From positions 4,340,501-4,404,500 of the forward strand of contig NZ_CP125378.1 of the NCBI RefSeq assembly GCF_034008635.1: a stretch of DNA of 64,000 nucleotides, in the 5' to 3' direction. A program made the position numbers and the translations under genes. Below, piece after piece: positions 51,497-61,060 of this stretch; positions within the stretch are counted from its first letter, which is position 1; each line of letters begins with the position of its first letter. Origin of the DNA: Pseudomonas sp. P8_229 (GTDB lineage: Bacteria > Pseudomonadota > Gammaproteobacteria > Pseudomonadales > Pseudomonadaceae). A model generated the notes under the pieces. The model had not been told where the DNA came from. It was given only the letters and a program-made list of their open reading frames with translations, and did not search any database.

Positions 51497-52279
51497 TTAT
51501 TTACCGCTGTACAGATTCAGATCGCCAAAGTGTTTCTTTTGAATCTCGGCGTATTTGCCGTCGTCGTGTAACGCTTTGATACCTTTATCTAAAAGCGCCT
51601 TCAGCTCTTTGTTACCTTTCTTAATACCGACAGCGGTTTTGGCTGGCAGCAATTCGCTGTCAACCGGCTTGCTGACTTCGTAAGCGGCACCATCAGGCGA
51701 CTTCAAAAAGCCCAGTTCGGCTTGCAGCATGTCCTGGATCGAGGCGTCGAGACGGCCATTTTTCAGGTCGGCGTAAACCTGATCCTGGTTGGCGTAAGCC
51801 TGGATTTTCACCCCGGCCTTCTCCAGCACGGCCTTGGCGTAGGCTTCCTGAATGGTGCCTTGCTCGTAACCGACGGACTTGCCCTTCAGCGAAGCGATGT
51901 CATCGCTCAGGCCGGAACCCTTCTTGAACACATAGGAAGTCGGACCGGAGAACAGCTCGCTGGAGAAGTCGATAGCCTTTTCGCGGGCCGGGGTCACGGT
52001 CATCGACGAGATCACACCGTCGAATTTGTTGGCGTTGAGGCCCGGAATCATGCCGTCGAAGTCGCTTTCAACCCATTTGCACTTGACCTTCAGCTCGGCG
52101 CAGATCGCGTTGCCCAGGTCGATGTCGAAGCCCACCAGGCTGCCGTCGGCCGCTTTCGACTCGAACGGTGCGTAGGAAGGATCAACGCCAAAACGCAGCT
52201 CTTTGTATTCCTTGGCCAGCGCGGAGCCGGCAGCCATGCACAACGCCAGTGCAGAAAGGGTCAGCAATGCTTTTTTCAT
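51497..52279 (-). CDS. aotJ: Basic amino-acid periplasmic binding protein, AotJ-like
   Basis: A protein of 260 residues with a signal peptide (KKALLTLSALALCMAAGSALA, cut near residue 22). Mature part is a type-II solute-binding fold: LRFGVDPSYAPFESKAADGS (about 29-48), GFDIDLGNAICAELKVKCKWVE (about 52-73), GVISSMTVTPAREKAIDFS (about 87-105). Typical of Lys/Arg/Orn/His-binding proteins. First gene of the transporter unit. ATG chosen because it alone gives a signal peptide. Confidence 0.93.
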   Translation of the reverse strand: MKKALLTLSALALCMAAGSALAKEYKELRFGVDPSYAPFESKAADGSLVGFDIDLGNAICAELKVKCKWVESDFDGMIPGLNANKFDGVISSMTVTPAREKAIDFSSELFSGPTSYVFKKGSGLSDDIASLKGKSVGYEQGTIQEAYAKAVLEKAGVKIQAYANQDQVYADLKNGRLDASIQDMLQAELGFLKSPDGAAYEVSKPVDSELLPAKTAVGIKKGNKELKALLDKGIKALHDDGKYAEIQKKHFGDLNLYSGK

Positions 52280-52539
52280 TATTCAATCCCTAAGAACCAA
52301 TATGAGCGCTTGTGGCGCAGAATTATTGTTACTGGAACGCGTACGACCTATAGAAAGTAGCAATTTCCGAACCAGAGTCCCGAACAAGTGTTTTAAAAGG
52401 TTGGGGGAGGGGGCGACGAGAGGGATTGGTGCACGGAAATGGACGTCCGTTAACGACTGCACCAAGATGGGTCGATGCAGGCATTTCTTTATGGTTGAGA
52501 GACCTTGGGGTGAGGCGGTGATTTGTGGTGAGTGGATCT

Positions 52540-52659
52540 GTGGTGAGGGGATTTGTCCCCGATGGGTTGCGAAGCGGCCCCCAGTGTTCTTTCAGCAAAC
52601 CGCGTGTACCGGATTTGCGGCTGCTGCGCAGCCGATCGGGGATAAATCCCCTCACCACA
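52540..52659. repeat. Long inverted repeat (second REP type)
   Basis: TGTGGTGAGGGGATTT and AAATCCCCTCACCACA flank about 90 bases in which CCCCGATGGG and CCGATCGGGG also pair. The same element type recurs at 58182-58329. It occupies most of the 425-base gap between aotJ and the ligase gene; no gene is visible in the rest. Confidence 0.85.
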
Positions 52660-52704
52660 GGGAATTCATTCAGGACGATTGGAGGTTTGTCCCGGAAAAC
52701 CGGG

Positions 52705-54393
52705 TCAGGCCAGCAGATCCTGCAGCGTCGCCAGGCTATCCGCTTCATCCACGTGCTTGTCCTGCCGCCAGCGCAGCATCCTTGGGAAGCGCACGGCGAT
52801 CCCGCTCTTGTGCCGGCGCGACAGGGCGATGCCTTCGAAACCGAGCTCGAACACCAGGCTCGGCTTGACGCTGCTGACCGGGCCGAATTTTTCCACGGTG
52901 GTCTTGCGCACGATGCTGTCGACCTGGCGCATTTCCTCATCGGTCAGCCCCGAATAGGCCTTGGCGAACGGCACCAGTGCGCGTTGGCTGGACTCGGGCG
53001 GGCCATCCCACACCGCAAAGGTGTAATCGCTGTACAGGCTGGCGCGCCGCCCATGACCGCGCTGCGCGTAGATCAACACCGCATCGACGCTGAACGGGTC
53101 GACCTTCCACTTCCACCACACACCCATGTCCTTGGTCCGGCCCACGCCATACAGCGCATCGCGGGCCTTGAGCATCATGCCCTCGACCCCCAATCGCCGC
53201 GACGCTTCACGCTGGCGGGCGAGGTCGAACCAGTCGCTGCCAGTCAGAACCGGTGAGGGCAGTAACACCGGGGTGTTACTGCGGGCGATGACCTGTTCCA
53301 GTTGCGCACGCCGTTCGGCTTGCGGGCGGTTGCGCCAATCCTCGCCCTGCCATTCCAGCAAGTCGTAGGCGAGCACCACCACCGGCACCTCTTCGAGGAT
53401 TTTCTTGTCGAGAGTCTTGCGCCCGATGCGTTGCTGCAGCAGGGCGAACGGTTGCACGGCCGGCGGCGCTGTCGATTGCGGATCGAAAGCGTCTTCGGTG
53501 CTCGGGTGGGTGCTTTTCCAAACCACGATTTCGCCGTCGATCACCGTACCGTCGGGCAACCCATGTACCAGAACGTCGAGTTCCGGGAAGCGCTCCGTGA
53601 CCAGCTCTTCACCCCGCGACCAGACCCACAGACGCCCGTCACGCTTGACCACCTGCGCCCGGATGCCATCCCACTTCCATTCCACCTGCCAGTTGCTCGC
53701 CGGCCCCAGCAGCGCTTCAAAGTCTTCCACCGATTGCGACAAGGCGTGCGCGAGGAAAAACGGGTAGGGCTGGCCGCCGCGCTGGGCGTGTTCGTCGGCA
53801 GATTCTGCGGCGATCAGTTTCAGGTAGCTGGCGGCATTCGGTCGGTTCGACAGGTCGGTGTAACCCACCAGCCGCTGCGCCACGCGCTTGCTGTCCAGGC
53901 CCGCCATCGACGCCAAGGCGCGGGTGACCAGCAGTTTCGATACCCCGACGCGAAAGCTGCCGGTGATCAACTTGATGCACAGCATCAGGCTCGGCCGATC
54001 CAGTTGCGCCCACAGCGTTGGCAAGTGGCGGGCGAGGTATTCCGGGGTTTCACCGCGCAACGGCAGCAGCTTGTGTTCGATCCATTCGGCCAGGCCCGCC
54101 TCGGAGCTGTGCGGGTTTTCCGGTAGCACCAGCGCAATGGTTTCCGCCAGATCGCCGACCGCCTGGTAACTCTCCTCGAACAGCCACGGTTCGAGCCCCG
54201 AGGCCTCGACGGCCAACTCGCGCAGGGTACGCACCGGCACCAGTTGCCGTGGGCGCCCGCCGGACAGAAAGTACGCCGCCCACGCCGCGTCCTGCGGTGC
54301 CGCCTGGGCGAAGTAGTTTTGCATGGCCGTCAGTTTGGCGTTGCTCGACGTGGTGGCGTCGAGTTCGGCGTACAACTCGGCGAAGGCTTTCAT
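52705..54393 (-). CDS. ATP-dependent DNA ligase, ligase-associated DNA damage response type
   Basis: A protein of 562 residues: N-terminal helical domain (about 1-190), adenylation domain with catalytic Lys in VEWKWDGIRAQV (motif KxDG, about 237), motif IV in DGEIVVW, motif V in VWWKWKVDPFSVDAVL, and OB domain after. The family seals nicks in repair. The start overlaps the exonuclease stop (ATGA). With 54390-55424 it forms one half of the four-gene set; the other half is 44749-47891, beyond the aot operon. Confidence 0.92.
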   Translation of the reverse strand: MKAFAELYAELDATTSSNAKLTAMQNYFAQAAPQDAAWAAYFLSGGRPRQLVPVRTLRELAVEASGLEPWLFEESYQAVGDLAETIALVLPENPHSSEAGLAEWIEHKLLPLRGETPEYLARHLPTLWAQLDRPSLMLCIKLITGSFRVGVSKLLVTRALASMAGLDSKRVAQRLVGYTDLSNRPNAASYLKLIAAESADEHAQRGGQPYPFFLAHALSQSVEDFEALLGPASNWQVEWKWDGIRAQVVKRDGRLWVWSRGEELVTERFPELDVLVHGLPDGTVIDGEIVVWKSTHPSTEDAFDPQSTAPPAVQPFALLQQRIGRKTLDKKILEEVPVVVLAYDLLEWQGEDWRNRPQAERRAQLEQVIARSNTPVLLPSPVLTGSDWFDLARQREASRRLGVEGMMLKARDALYGVGRTKDMGVWWKWKVDPFSVDAVLIYAQRGHGRRASLYSDYTFAVWDGPPESSQRALVPFAKAYSGLTDEEMRQVDSIVRKTTVEKFGPVSSVKPSLVFELGFEGIALSRRHKSGIAVRFPRMLRWRQDKHVDEADSLATLQDLLA

Positions 54394-55424
54394 GCTTGTA
54401 CCTCGGCGATAACCGGCTCGGCGCCAATGTTTTCCTCTTCGTCGTCGCCGTATTCGGTGTTGAAACCGTGCGCGTCCAGACCTTGTTCGCGCAGATGACG
54501 CACCAGCACGCCGATCGAGCCGTGCGTGACCATCACCCGCTCGGCGCCAGTCTGGTTGATGGCCCAGAGCAGGCCGGGCCAGTCGGCGTGATCCGACAGC
54601 ACGAAGCCGCGATCCACGCCACGCCGACGGCGGGTGCCACGCAGGCGCATCCAGCCGCTGGCGAAAGCGTCGCTGTAGTCACCAAAACGGCGCATCCAGG
54701 TGCTGCCACCGGCCGAGGGCGGGGCGATGACCAGTGCCTGACGCATGATCGGGTCGGACTTCTTCACATCGCCGGCGTAGATCGTCGGCGGCAGGTACAC
54801 CCCAGCCTCGCGGTAGACCCGGTTCAGCGGTTCGACCGCGCCATGGCTGAGGATCGGCCCGAGGCTGGGGTCAATGCCATGCAGAATCCGCTGGGCTTTG
54901 CCGAATGAATAGCAGAACAGCACGCTGGCCTTGCCGGCGGCGATGTTCGCCTGCCACCACTGATTGATCTCGCTGAACACCTGCGCCTGCGGCTGCCAGC
55001 GGTAGATCGGCAGGCCGAAGGTCGATTCGGTGATGAAGGTGTGGCAGCGCACCGGTTCAAACGGCGCGCAGGTGCCATCGGGTTCGATCTTGTAGTCGCC
55101 GGACGCGACCCAGACTTCACCGCCGTATTCCAGGCGCACCTGAGCGGAACCGAGCACATGCCCGGCAGGGTGGAAACTCAGGGTCACCCCGTGATGAGTC
55201 AGACGCTGACCGTAGGCGAGGGTTTGCAGATGGATGTCCTGGCCGAGGCGGGCGCGCAAGATCCCTTCGCTGGCGCTGCTGGCAAGGTAGTGCTGGTTGC
55301 CGCTACGGGCGTGATCGCCGTGGGCATGGGTGATCACCGAGCGCTCGACCGGGCGCCACGGGTCAATATAGAAATCCCCGGCAGGGCAGTACAAACCTTC
55401 GGGGCGGGCGATAACAAGATCCAT
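54390..55424 (-). CDS. Ligase-associated DNA damage response exonuclease (metallo-beta-lactamase fold)
   Basis: A protein of 344 residues of the beta-CASP/MBL group. The metal motif T-H-A-H-G-D-H is at about 33-39. A second His is in HPAGHVLGSAQV (about 83-94), Asp in ASGDYKIEPDG (about 109-119) and a beta-CASP His in DHADWPGL near 277. Homologues are short-step DNA exonucleases. First of the set in transcription order; a REP element separates it from the next gene upstream. Confidence 0.9.
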   Translation of the reverse strand: MDLVIARPEGLYCPAGDFYIDPWRPVERSVITHAHGDHARSGNQHYLASSASEGILRARLGQDIHLQTLAYGQRLTHHGVTLSFHPAGHVLGSAQVRLEYGGEVWVASGDYKIEPDGTCAPFEPVRCHTFITESTFGLPIYRWQPQAQVFSEINQWWQANIAAGKASVLFCYSFGKAQRILHGIDPSLGPILSHGAVEPLNRVYREAGVYLPPTIYAGDVKKSDPIMRQALVIAPPSAGGSTWMRRFGDYSDAFASGWMRLRGTRRRRGVDRGFVLSDHADWPGLLWAINQTGAERVMVTHGSIGVLVRHLREQGLDAHGFNTEYGDDEEENIGAEPVIAEVQA

Positions 55425-55505
55425 GTCGTTACCAGAATGGAGGGGCTTGTTAGCTATGAGGTTGGCGCGAAGTCAGAAGTTCTATTGATTTTGCGGATAC
55501 CGCAC

Positions 55506-55608
55506 GATCGTTCCCACGCTCTGCGTGGGAATGCCTCAAGGGACGCTCTGCGTCCAGTGACGCGGGGCGTCACGGGCTGCATTCCCACGCGGAGCGTGGG
55601 AACGATCA
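55506..55608. repeat. Inverted repeat with core TTCCCACGC / GCGTGGGAA
   Basis: Nested palindromes (CGATCGTTCCCACGCTCTGC on the left, GCGTGGGAACGATC on the right) between the exonuclease and acylase genes. A third intergenic repeat type in this window. Confidence 0.9.
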
Positions 55609-55615
55609 TGGGGGG

Positions 55616-58066
55616 TTATTTCCCGGGGGTGAGGGTCAAACGCGTCTTGCCATACACCCGGTCAAAGTTCTGCGGCTGCATTGGCAAGCCGATGTACTGG
55701 CCCTTGAGCCAGGCGTCGATGCCGTTGAGGTAGTTCGGGCTGGCCGGGTTGCCGGATTGGCCGGTGCCGTTCTGCCCCATCAACGGCTCGGTCTGGCTGA
55801 AGTCGACGATGAAGCGCATCGACGGCGCACGCGTGGTGTTGAAGTCCTGGCCCCAGGCAAATGCCGCCGTATTCAGGGTGGTGTGGTCACCGCCTGCAGC
55901 GATTGGACCGCGAACAGTCTGGCCGTTGGCATTCTTCCACTCGTAGCCATGCAGTTTGCCCCACTGCCAAGCCTTGTGATCGCCACCCAACTGACTGTCG
56001 CCAGCGTTGATCGCGGCCGCCAGACTGCGCGCCAGAATCTGCGCTTTGTCTTCTTTCTGCGGGGTCCGAATGTCATCCCAGAATGGGCTGTCTTCGCGTC
56101 CGAGCAGGTGATCGGCCTGTGCCGAGTAGGACAAATCGCCATTGGCGACAAAGGCTTTCCACGCCGGGCTCGACTCGGGGCCGAGTTCGTCGAGGAAGAT
56201 CTGCTTCATGCTTTCTTGCAGGAACAGTTCATAGATCGCCGCGTCAGCGGAGGTCGGGCTGAGCTTGCCGTCGAAGGCCATCAAGCGGGCGAAGGCTTCG
56301 CGGGCCTTGCTGCGATCGGCTTCCGGCAGGGCGTCGATCGCCTGTTTCAGTGGCTGTTTCATGCCCGGGGCTTCGAACATTTTCTTCAGCTTGGCGGCAA
56401 ACGTCGTGGTCTGGTCGTACTGCATGGCGATCACGCTGCGACCGTCCTGTTTGCCGCTGCCGGCCAGTTCGGCCAGGCGCTCGCCACGTTCCGGCGCCGC
56501 CCAGGAGTTGGACAACTGCATGCCGTAACCGTGAGGAATCACCCGCTGGTTGGCGGTGCCGAGCCAGCCTTGGCTTGGGTCCTGATCGTACGGGTGCAGC
56601 ATCGGGTCGGCGTAACCGTCCCAGTCGTAGCGACCTTCCCAACCCGGCGATGGCAGCAGGCCTTCGCCTTCGCGACGGTTCGGAAAACGCCCGGTGACCT
56701 GCCAGCCGATGTTGCTGACGTCGGCGAACACCATGTTCAGGGCAATGGCGCGGATTTCGCGGCTGGCGTCCGAGGCGCGTTCAACGTTCTGCGCGCGGGT
56801 CAGGTCAAAAAACGCGTCCAGCGATTTGTCGTCGGTGAAACTCGGGGTTTGCAGGGCGAGGCCAAAACCGTTGCCCTGCGCCGCTGCCTGGGCGCTGTTG
56901 AGCAGCGCACCATGGCGGGTTTCGTACACCGCTTCGCGAATCGGCCGCTGGCCTTTGACGAAATAAGTTTCGTTGCGCACGCTCAGCGGCTGCCATTTGC
57001 CGTTGACCTCGTAGGTCAGGCTGCTGCCCTGACGGCGGATTTTTTCCAGAAACAGATCCTGGTTGTCGCCGAGCACGCTGGTGGCGCTCCATGCGACTTT
57101 GCCGTTGAAACCACCGAGGACCATCGGCAAACCGGCAACCGTGACACCGGCGGCCTGATACTTCGGCGCGCGAATCTGCACGAAGGTCCACAGCGACGGT
57201 GCCGCCAGTGGGCCGTGGCTGTCGCTGGCGAGAATGCTCTTGCCGCTGCGGCTGCGTTGGGGGGCGATGGCCCAGTTGTTCGAAGTGCTGGTGCCGAGCA
57301 GATTCACCGCCGCCAATTGTTGGCTGGCGTTGCTCAGTTCGCTCAGGCCCGGGATCTGCCCGTTGAGCTTGAGGCCTTGCAGCTTGTCGGCCTCGGCCAG
57401 CGGCAGGTTCTCGTCCGGGGCAGACGGGGTCAGCCAGGCGAGTTTGTCGCTGGTCACGGTTTGCGCCAGCACCAGGGATGAGATCTCTTCCGGCAGGTTG
57501 GCCGACTGGCTGAAGTTCAGCAGCGCAAACATCAGCGCCGAATCTTCCGGTTTCCAGTATTGCGGCTTGTAGCCGCTGGAAGCGAGGTCGCCCGGCAGTT
57601 TGTCGGCGTAGCGGAACAGGTAGGCGTTGACGCCCCGTGCATAGACTTCGAAGAAGCGCTTAAGCCGTGGCGACGAGGCCTTGTACAGCTCGTCGGCGCT
57701 TTTCTTCAGGTTGACCGCGCGCATGTAGCGGTCGGCGTCGAGCATCGAGGCACCGGACATTTCCGCCAGACGGCCCTGAGCCAGCAGGCGCAGGGTGACC
57801 ATCTGATTGATGCGGTCGCTGGCGTGGACGTAGCCGAGGGTGAACAGTGCGTCGTGGAAGCTGTTGCTTTCGATCAACGGCATGCCCATGGCATTGCGGC
57901 GTACCGAAACGTTCTGCGCCAGGCCCTTGAGCGGTTGCACGCCGGAGGTGGGCGGGAGGGTGTCCTGAGCGTTCCAGGTCTGGCAACCGGACAGGCTCAA
58001 GACACCGGTCACTGCTGCGGCAACGCCGAACCGGGGAAGAAAATGTGTAAGGGCTGGCGAGGCCAT
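55616..58066 (-). CDS. Penicillin acylase family lipoprotein (Ntn hydrolase)
   Basis: A protein of 816 residues. Lipoprotein-type N-terminus ([14 protein letters not shown], Cys at about 29). Alpha/beta precursor of Ntn hydrolases: [28 protein letters not shown] (about 78-105), then the self-processing site at [10 protein letters not shown] (Ser near 263) that becomes the nucleophile of the beta chain, then [12 protein letters not shown] and YVNG-like oxyanion elements. Relatives remove acyl chains from penicillin G or from acyl-homoserine lactones (PvdQ/QuiP/HacB type). Substrate not known. A lipid anchor is less usual than a free periplasmic form. Confidence 0.85.
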   Translation of the reverse strand: MASPALTHFLPRFGVAAAVTGVLSLSGCQTWNAQDTLPPTSGVQPLKGLAQNVSVRRNAMGMPLIESNSFHDALFTLGYVHASDRINQMVTLRLLAQGRLAEMSGASMLDADRYMRAVNLKKSADELYKASSPRLKRFFEVYARGVNAYLFRYADKLPGDLASSGYKPQYWKPEDSALMFALLNFSQSANLPEEISSLVLAQTVTSDKLAWLTPSAPDENLPLAEADKLQGLKLNGQIPGLSELSNASQQLAAVNLLGTSTSNNWAIAPQRSRSGKSILASDSHGPLAAPSLWTFVQIRAPKYQAAGVTVAGLPMVLGGFNGKVAWSATSVLGDNQDLFLEKIRRQGSSLTYEVNGKWQPLSVRNETYFVKGQRPIREAVYETRHGALLNSAQAAAQGNGFGLALQTPSFTDDKSLDAFFDLTRAQNVERASDASREIRAIALNMVFADVSNIGWQVTGRFPNRREGEGLLPSPGWEGRYDWDGYADPMLHPYDQDPSQGWLGTANQRVIPHGYGMQLSNSWAAPERGERLAELAGSGKQDGRSVIAMQYDQTTTFAAKLKKMFEAPGMKQPLKQAIDALPEADRSKAREAFARLMAFDGKLSPTSADAAIYELFLQESMKQIFLDELGPESSPAWKAFVANGDLSYSAQADHLLGREDSPFWDDIRTPQKEDKAQILARSLAAAINAGDSQLGGDHKAWQWGKLHGYEWKNANGQTVRGPIAAGGDHTTLNTAAFAWGQDFNTTRAPSMRFIVDFSQTEPLMGQNGTGQSGNPASPNYLNGIDAWLKGQYIGLPMQPQNFDRVYGKTRLTLTPGK

Positions 58067-58181
58067 GGCAAAGCTCCTGCGGGGGTGTAGAGGCTGGGGG
58101 CGCAATAAAGCCGCTACGTTAGTGAGCAGGAGGTGGCCGCGCAAGCGGGGCGAGTGGTTATTTCTGCGTTTACCCAGAACC

Positions 58182-58329
58182 TGTGGCGAGGGGATTTATC
58201 CCCCGATGGGCTGCGAAGCGGCCCTGATTCCTGCAACCGGGATAGGGCTGACCCACCGAGATTGCAGCTTCGGGGCCGCTGCGCAGCCCATCGGGGCGGT
58301 GCGACGTCGCGCTAAATCCCCTCACCACA
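58182..58329. repeat. Long inverted repeat (second REP type)
   Basis: TGTGGCGAGGGGATTTATCC and its partner GGGCGGTGCGACGTCGC...CCCCTCACCACA bracket about 100 bases. Resembles 52540-52659. It fills the gap between the acylase and GST genes. Confidence 0.85.
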
Positions 58330-58341
58330 AAGGAACTTCAA

Positions 58342-58986
58342 TCAGGCTTTCGGCGGGTTGATCTTCTGCACCAAGGCATACGCCTTCACCGTCGCCGGGC
58401 GATCCTTGATCTGGTTGAACCAGCGCAGCACATGCGGGAAGTCCTCAAGGTTCTGGCTCTGCCATTTGTGCGAGACGATCCACGGGTAGATCGCCATGTC
58501 GGCAATGCTGTACTCGCTGCCGGCGACGAATTCGTGGTCAGCCAGTTGCTTGTTCAACACGCCGTAGAGGCGCGCGGTTTCGTCGATGTAGCGTTTGATC
58601 GCGTAGGGGATTTTTTCCGGGGCGAACTGGCTGAAATGATGATTCTGCCCGGCCATCGGCCCCAATCCGCCCATCTGCCAGAACAGCCATTGCAGCGCCG
58701 TCTGCCGGCCGCGCAGATCCTTGGGCAGGAACTTGCCGGTCTTCTCTGCCAGGTACAGCAGGATCGCCCCGGACTCGAACAGCGACAGCGGCTCGCCACC
58801 GTCGGCCGGTTGATGATCGACGATCGCCGGAATGCGGTTGTTCGGGGCGATTTTGAGAAAGTCCGGCTGGAACTGCTCACCCTGGCTGATGTTGATCGGA
58901 TGCACGTTGTAGGGCAGGCCGGCCTCTTCGAGGAACAGCGAGATTTTGTGGCCGTTTGGGGTGGTCCAGTAATACAGATCGATCAT
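58342..58986 (-). CDS. Glutathione S-transferase, YfcG/Nu-class-like
   Basis: A protein of 214 residues: thioredoxin-like N-terminal domain with MIDLYYWTTPNGHKISLFLEE (residues 1-21), the TTPNGxK signature of Nu-class GSTs (disulfide-bond reductase activity in YfcG), and an all-helical C-terminal domain from about 90. FESGAILLYLAEKTGKF is near 69-85. ATG at 58986 gives the standard N-terminus. Confidence 0.9.
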   Translation of the reverse strand: MIDLYYWTTPNGHKISLFLEEAGLPYNVHPINISQGEQFQPDFLKIAPNNRIPAIVDHQPADGGEPLSLFESGAILLYLAEKTGKFLPKDLRGRQTALQWLFWQMGGLGPMAGQNHHFSQFAPEKIPYAIKRYIDETARLYGVLNKQLADHEFVAGSEYSIADMAIYPWIVSHKWQSQNLEDFPHVLRWFNQIKDRPATVKAYALVQKINPPKA

Positions 58987-59130
58987 TGAAAGCTCCAGAT
59001 CAGCAATGGGCTTGGTTGCGCAGAGCAAACGCCGGCATCAGGTCGTCCGGTGTGTTCGATAGCTTGCTTAATAAGTAGAGGTGATGCTGAACTGCGGTAA
59101 ATTCAATGACCCTGTGTGAGAAAAAACGCC

Positions 59131-59688
59131 ATGGAGCTTCAGGCCAACGCCGCACTGATCATCATCGACCAGCAACAGGGCATTCTGCATCCGCGTCTGG
59201 GACGGCGGAATAATCCCCACGCCGAGGATCGAATCCTCGATCTGCTGGGGTTCTGGCGAGATAGCGAGCGGCCGGTGATTCATGTGCAGCACCTGTCGCG
59301 TGAACCGGGTTCGGTGTTCTGGCCAGGGCAGTCAGGGGTGGAGTTTCAGCAGCGGTTTTTGCCGCAGGAGGGCGAATGGCTGATCCAGAAACAGGTGCCG
59401 GACGCGTTCTGCTCGACAGGGCTGGAGGCACGCTTGCGTGAAGCAGGAATCAGGCAGTTGATCATCGTCGGCGTGGCGACCAACAACTCGGTTGAGTCCA
59501 CAGCGCGCACAGCGGGCAATCTGGGGTTCGAGGCATGGGTGATCGAGGACGCGTGCTTCACCTTCGACAAGGCCGATTATTTCGGCACACCGCGATCAGC
59601 CGAAGCGGTGCACGGGATGTCGCTGGGGAATTTGCACGGGGAGTATGCGACGGTAACCGGCAGTGCGCGGATTCTGGCGGCTGGCTGA
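59131..59688 (+). CDS. Isochorismatase-fold protein with Ser in place of the catalytic Cys
   Basis: A protein of 185 residues. The cysteine-hydrolase triad is D-K-C in this family. Here D13 (ALIIIDQQQG) and K87 (LIQKQVPDAF) are kept, but the nucleophile position reads V-A-T-N-N-S-V-E-S-T, with Ser120 where relatives have Cys. The rest of the domain (VEFQQRFLP, ARTAGNLGFEAWVIEDACF) is well kept. Codon is TCG, so more than one base change from TGC/TGT. A Ser120 nucleophile or loss of this chemistry are both possible. ATG at 59131 is favoured over GTG at 59116. Confidence 0.85.
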   Translation: MELQANAALIIIDQQQGILHPRLGRRNNPHAEDRILDLLGFWRDSERPVIHVQHLSREPGSVFWPGQSGVEFQQRFLPQEGEWLIQKQVPDAFCSTGLEARLREAGIRQLIIVGVATNNSVESTARTAGNLGFEAWVIEDACFTFDKADYFGTPRSAEAVHGMSLGNLHGEYATVTGSARILAAG

Positions 59689-59712
59689 ACATCTCGGGTG
59701 AATGTAGCGGCC

Positions 59713-59800
59713 CTTTCGCGAGCAAGCCCGCTCCCACATTCGACCGCGTTCCTGCGGACTGAACGCGGTCGAATGTGGGAGCGGGCTTGCTCGCGAAGGC
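59713..59800. repeat. REP pair
   Basis: Inverted pair with core GCGAGCAAGCCCGCTCCCACA around a GACCGCG / CGCGGTC centre, downstream of the isochorismatase-fold gene. Confidence 0.9.
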
Positions 59801-59835
59801 GGTGTGTCAGGCGAAGAAGATCTTCACTTGAAGCA

Positions 59836-60045
59836 TCAAGCGCCGTGGCACTTCTTGAATTTCTTGCCGTTGCCGCATGGGCAAGGGTCGTTGCGGCCGA
59901 CGTCTTTCAGGGCGTTGCGCACCGGTTCCTGGTGGGCGTGGCCGCAGTTCGGGCCGTGGACATGGCCATGGTCATGGTCATGATCGTGATGATGGTCATG
60001 ATCGTGGTTGCAGTCAGGGCCATGGACATGAGGTTGCTGGGTCAT
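59836..60045 (-). CDS. Histidine-rich SEC-C motif protein
   Basis: A protein of 69 residues. Residues 6-38 are a His/Asp-rich stretch ([20 protein letters not shown] and onward, with two HGPxC repeats). The C-terminal 20 residues are the SEC-C zinc motif [19 protein letters not shown]. The His stretch would bind Ni, Zn or Cu. The start overlaps the LEA-like gene stop (ATGA). Function not known. Confidence 0.9.
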   Translation of the reverse strand: MTQQPHVHGPDCNHDHDHHHDHDHDHGHVHGPNCGHAHQEPVRNALKDVGRNDPCPCGNGKKFKKCHGA

Positions 60046-60536
60046 CGGTGTTGCTCCGGAATTAAATCGGCGGGGATTATCACGCCATTGCGCTCCAGGT
60101 GCACGTAGTGGGCGATGAATAAACCGGTTTCCATTTCACCCTGCAATCGATACGGAATCTGCTGGTTGGGACTTTTCAGCATTTTCACCACGTCTTTTAC
60201 CCGAGGCCACAGGTTGGTGCGGATCGGTACTTTGAAATACGCACTGCGTTTCGGCCCGACGGTGAACCAGTGCTCATGCTCGCCTTCAGCCAGCAGCAGG
60301 TCGGCCAGATGAATGCGATATTCCAGGCTGCGCACGGTCAGGTCGCTGTCGTTGGGGTTGTCGATGCGAAAGTGCAGGATGAATTTCTGTTCGAGCAGCT
60401 TGGCCCGCACCACCTCGACTTTCACCAGGTGGACGGCGGGGTCGACGCTGTCATCGCTGAACCACGAGGCGCAACCGCCGAGGTTCAGCAACAGCATCAA
60501 CAGCAAGCCATGAAGTGTGCGGCGGTGACCGAGCAT
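60042..60536 (-). CDS. LEA type 2 family lipoprotein
   Basis: A protein of 164 residues with a lipobox ([15 protein letters not shown], Cys at about 22) and an immunoglobulin-like LEA14/WHy domain in the mature part ([21 protein letters not shown], then [20 protein letters not shown]). Such proteins are periplasmic or outer-membrane associated and of uncertain role. The first ATG within the frame is at 60632; the one giving [13 protein letters not shown] is used because it makes the signal. Confidence 0.8.
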   Translation of the reverse strand: MLGHRRTLHGLLLMLLLNLGGCASWFSDDSVDPAVHLVKVEVVRAKLLEQKFILHFRIDNPNDSDLTVRSLEYRIHLADLLLAEGEHEHWFTVGPKRSAYFKVPIRTNLWPRVKDVVKMLKSPNQQIPYRLQGEMETGLFIAHYVHLERNGVIIPADLIPEQHR

Positions 60537-60579
60537 CGAAAAAACTCCCTTTGTGCCCCAGTCTAGTCGGCGCTTTCCT

Positions 60580-61056
60580 TTATGCGCCGAAATACCCCGC
60601 GCAGCACTTCTTGAATTTCTGCCCGCTGGCACACGGGCAGCTGTCGTTGCGCCCCAGTTTCAGTTGCACGGTCGGGTCGATGAAGTACCAGCGCCCGCTG
60701 TTCTGCACGAAGGATGAGCGCTCGCGGTGGCTGTGTTCGCCCTGACTGTCGTGCCAGCGCGCGGTGAAGGTAACGAAGGCATGCTCGGGCTGGCCGCCGA
60801 ACACTTCCGAGCTTTCGACCGCAAGGCCGAGCCAGGTGCTCTGCGCGCTCCAGGCGCTGATCGACTGGCGATCCAGGCCTGCCTGCTGGGCGGGCAGGGT
60901 AGTTGCCACCAGATAATCGATCAGCCCCAGCACATAGGCGCTGTAGCGCGAGCGCATCAGCGCTTCGGCGCACGGCGCGGGATGGCCTTCGTGATAGTGA
61001 CCGCAGCAGGCCTCCAGCAGGTTGCCGCTGCCGCATGGGCAAATGGCTGTACTCAT
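60580..61056 (-). CDS. YchJ-like protein with two SEC-C motifs
   Basis: A protein of 158 residues: an N-terminal SEC-C zinc motif ([17 protein letters not shown], about 7-23), an NTF2-like middle ([20 protein letters not shown], about 30-49) and a C-terminal SEC-C motif ([18 protein letters not shown], about 137-154). This is the UPF0225/YchJ architecture. Function unknown. It starts 4 bases after the next gene upstream (61061-61558). Confidence 0.9.
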   Translation of the reverse strand: MSTAICPCGSGNLLEACCGHYHEGHPAPCAEALMRSRYSAYVLGLIDYLVATTLPAQQAGLDRQSISAWSAQSTWLGLAVESSEVFGGQPEHAFVTFTARWHDSQGEHSHRERSSFVQNSGRWYFIDPTVQLKLGRNDSCPCASGQKFKKCCAGYFGA

Positions 61057-61060
61057 TGCA

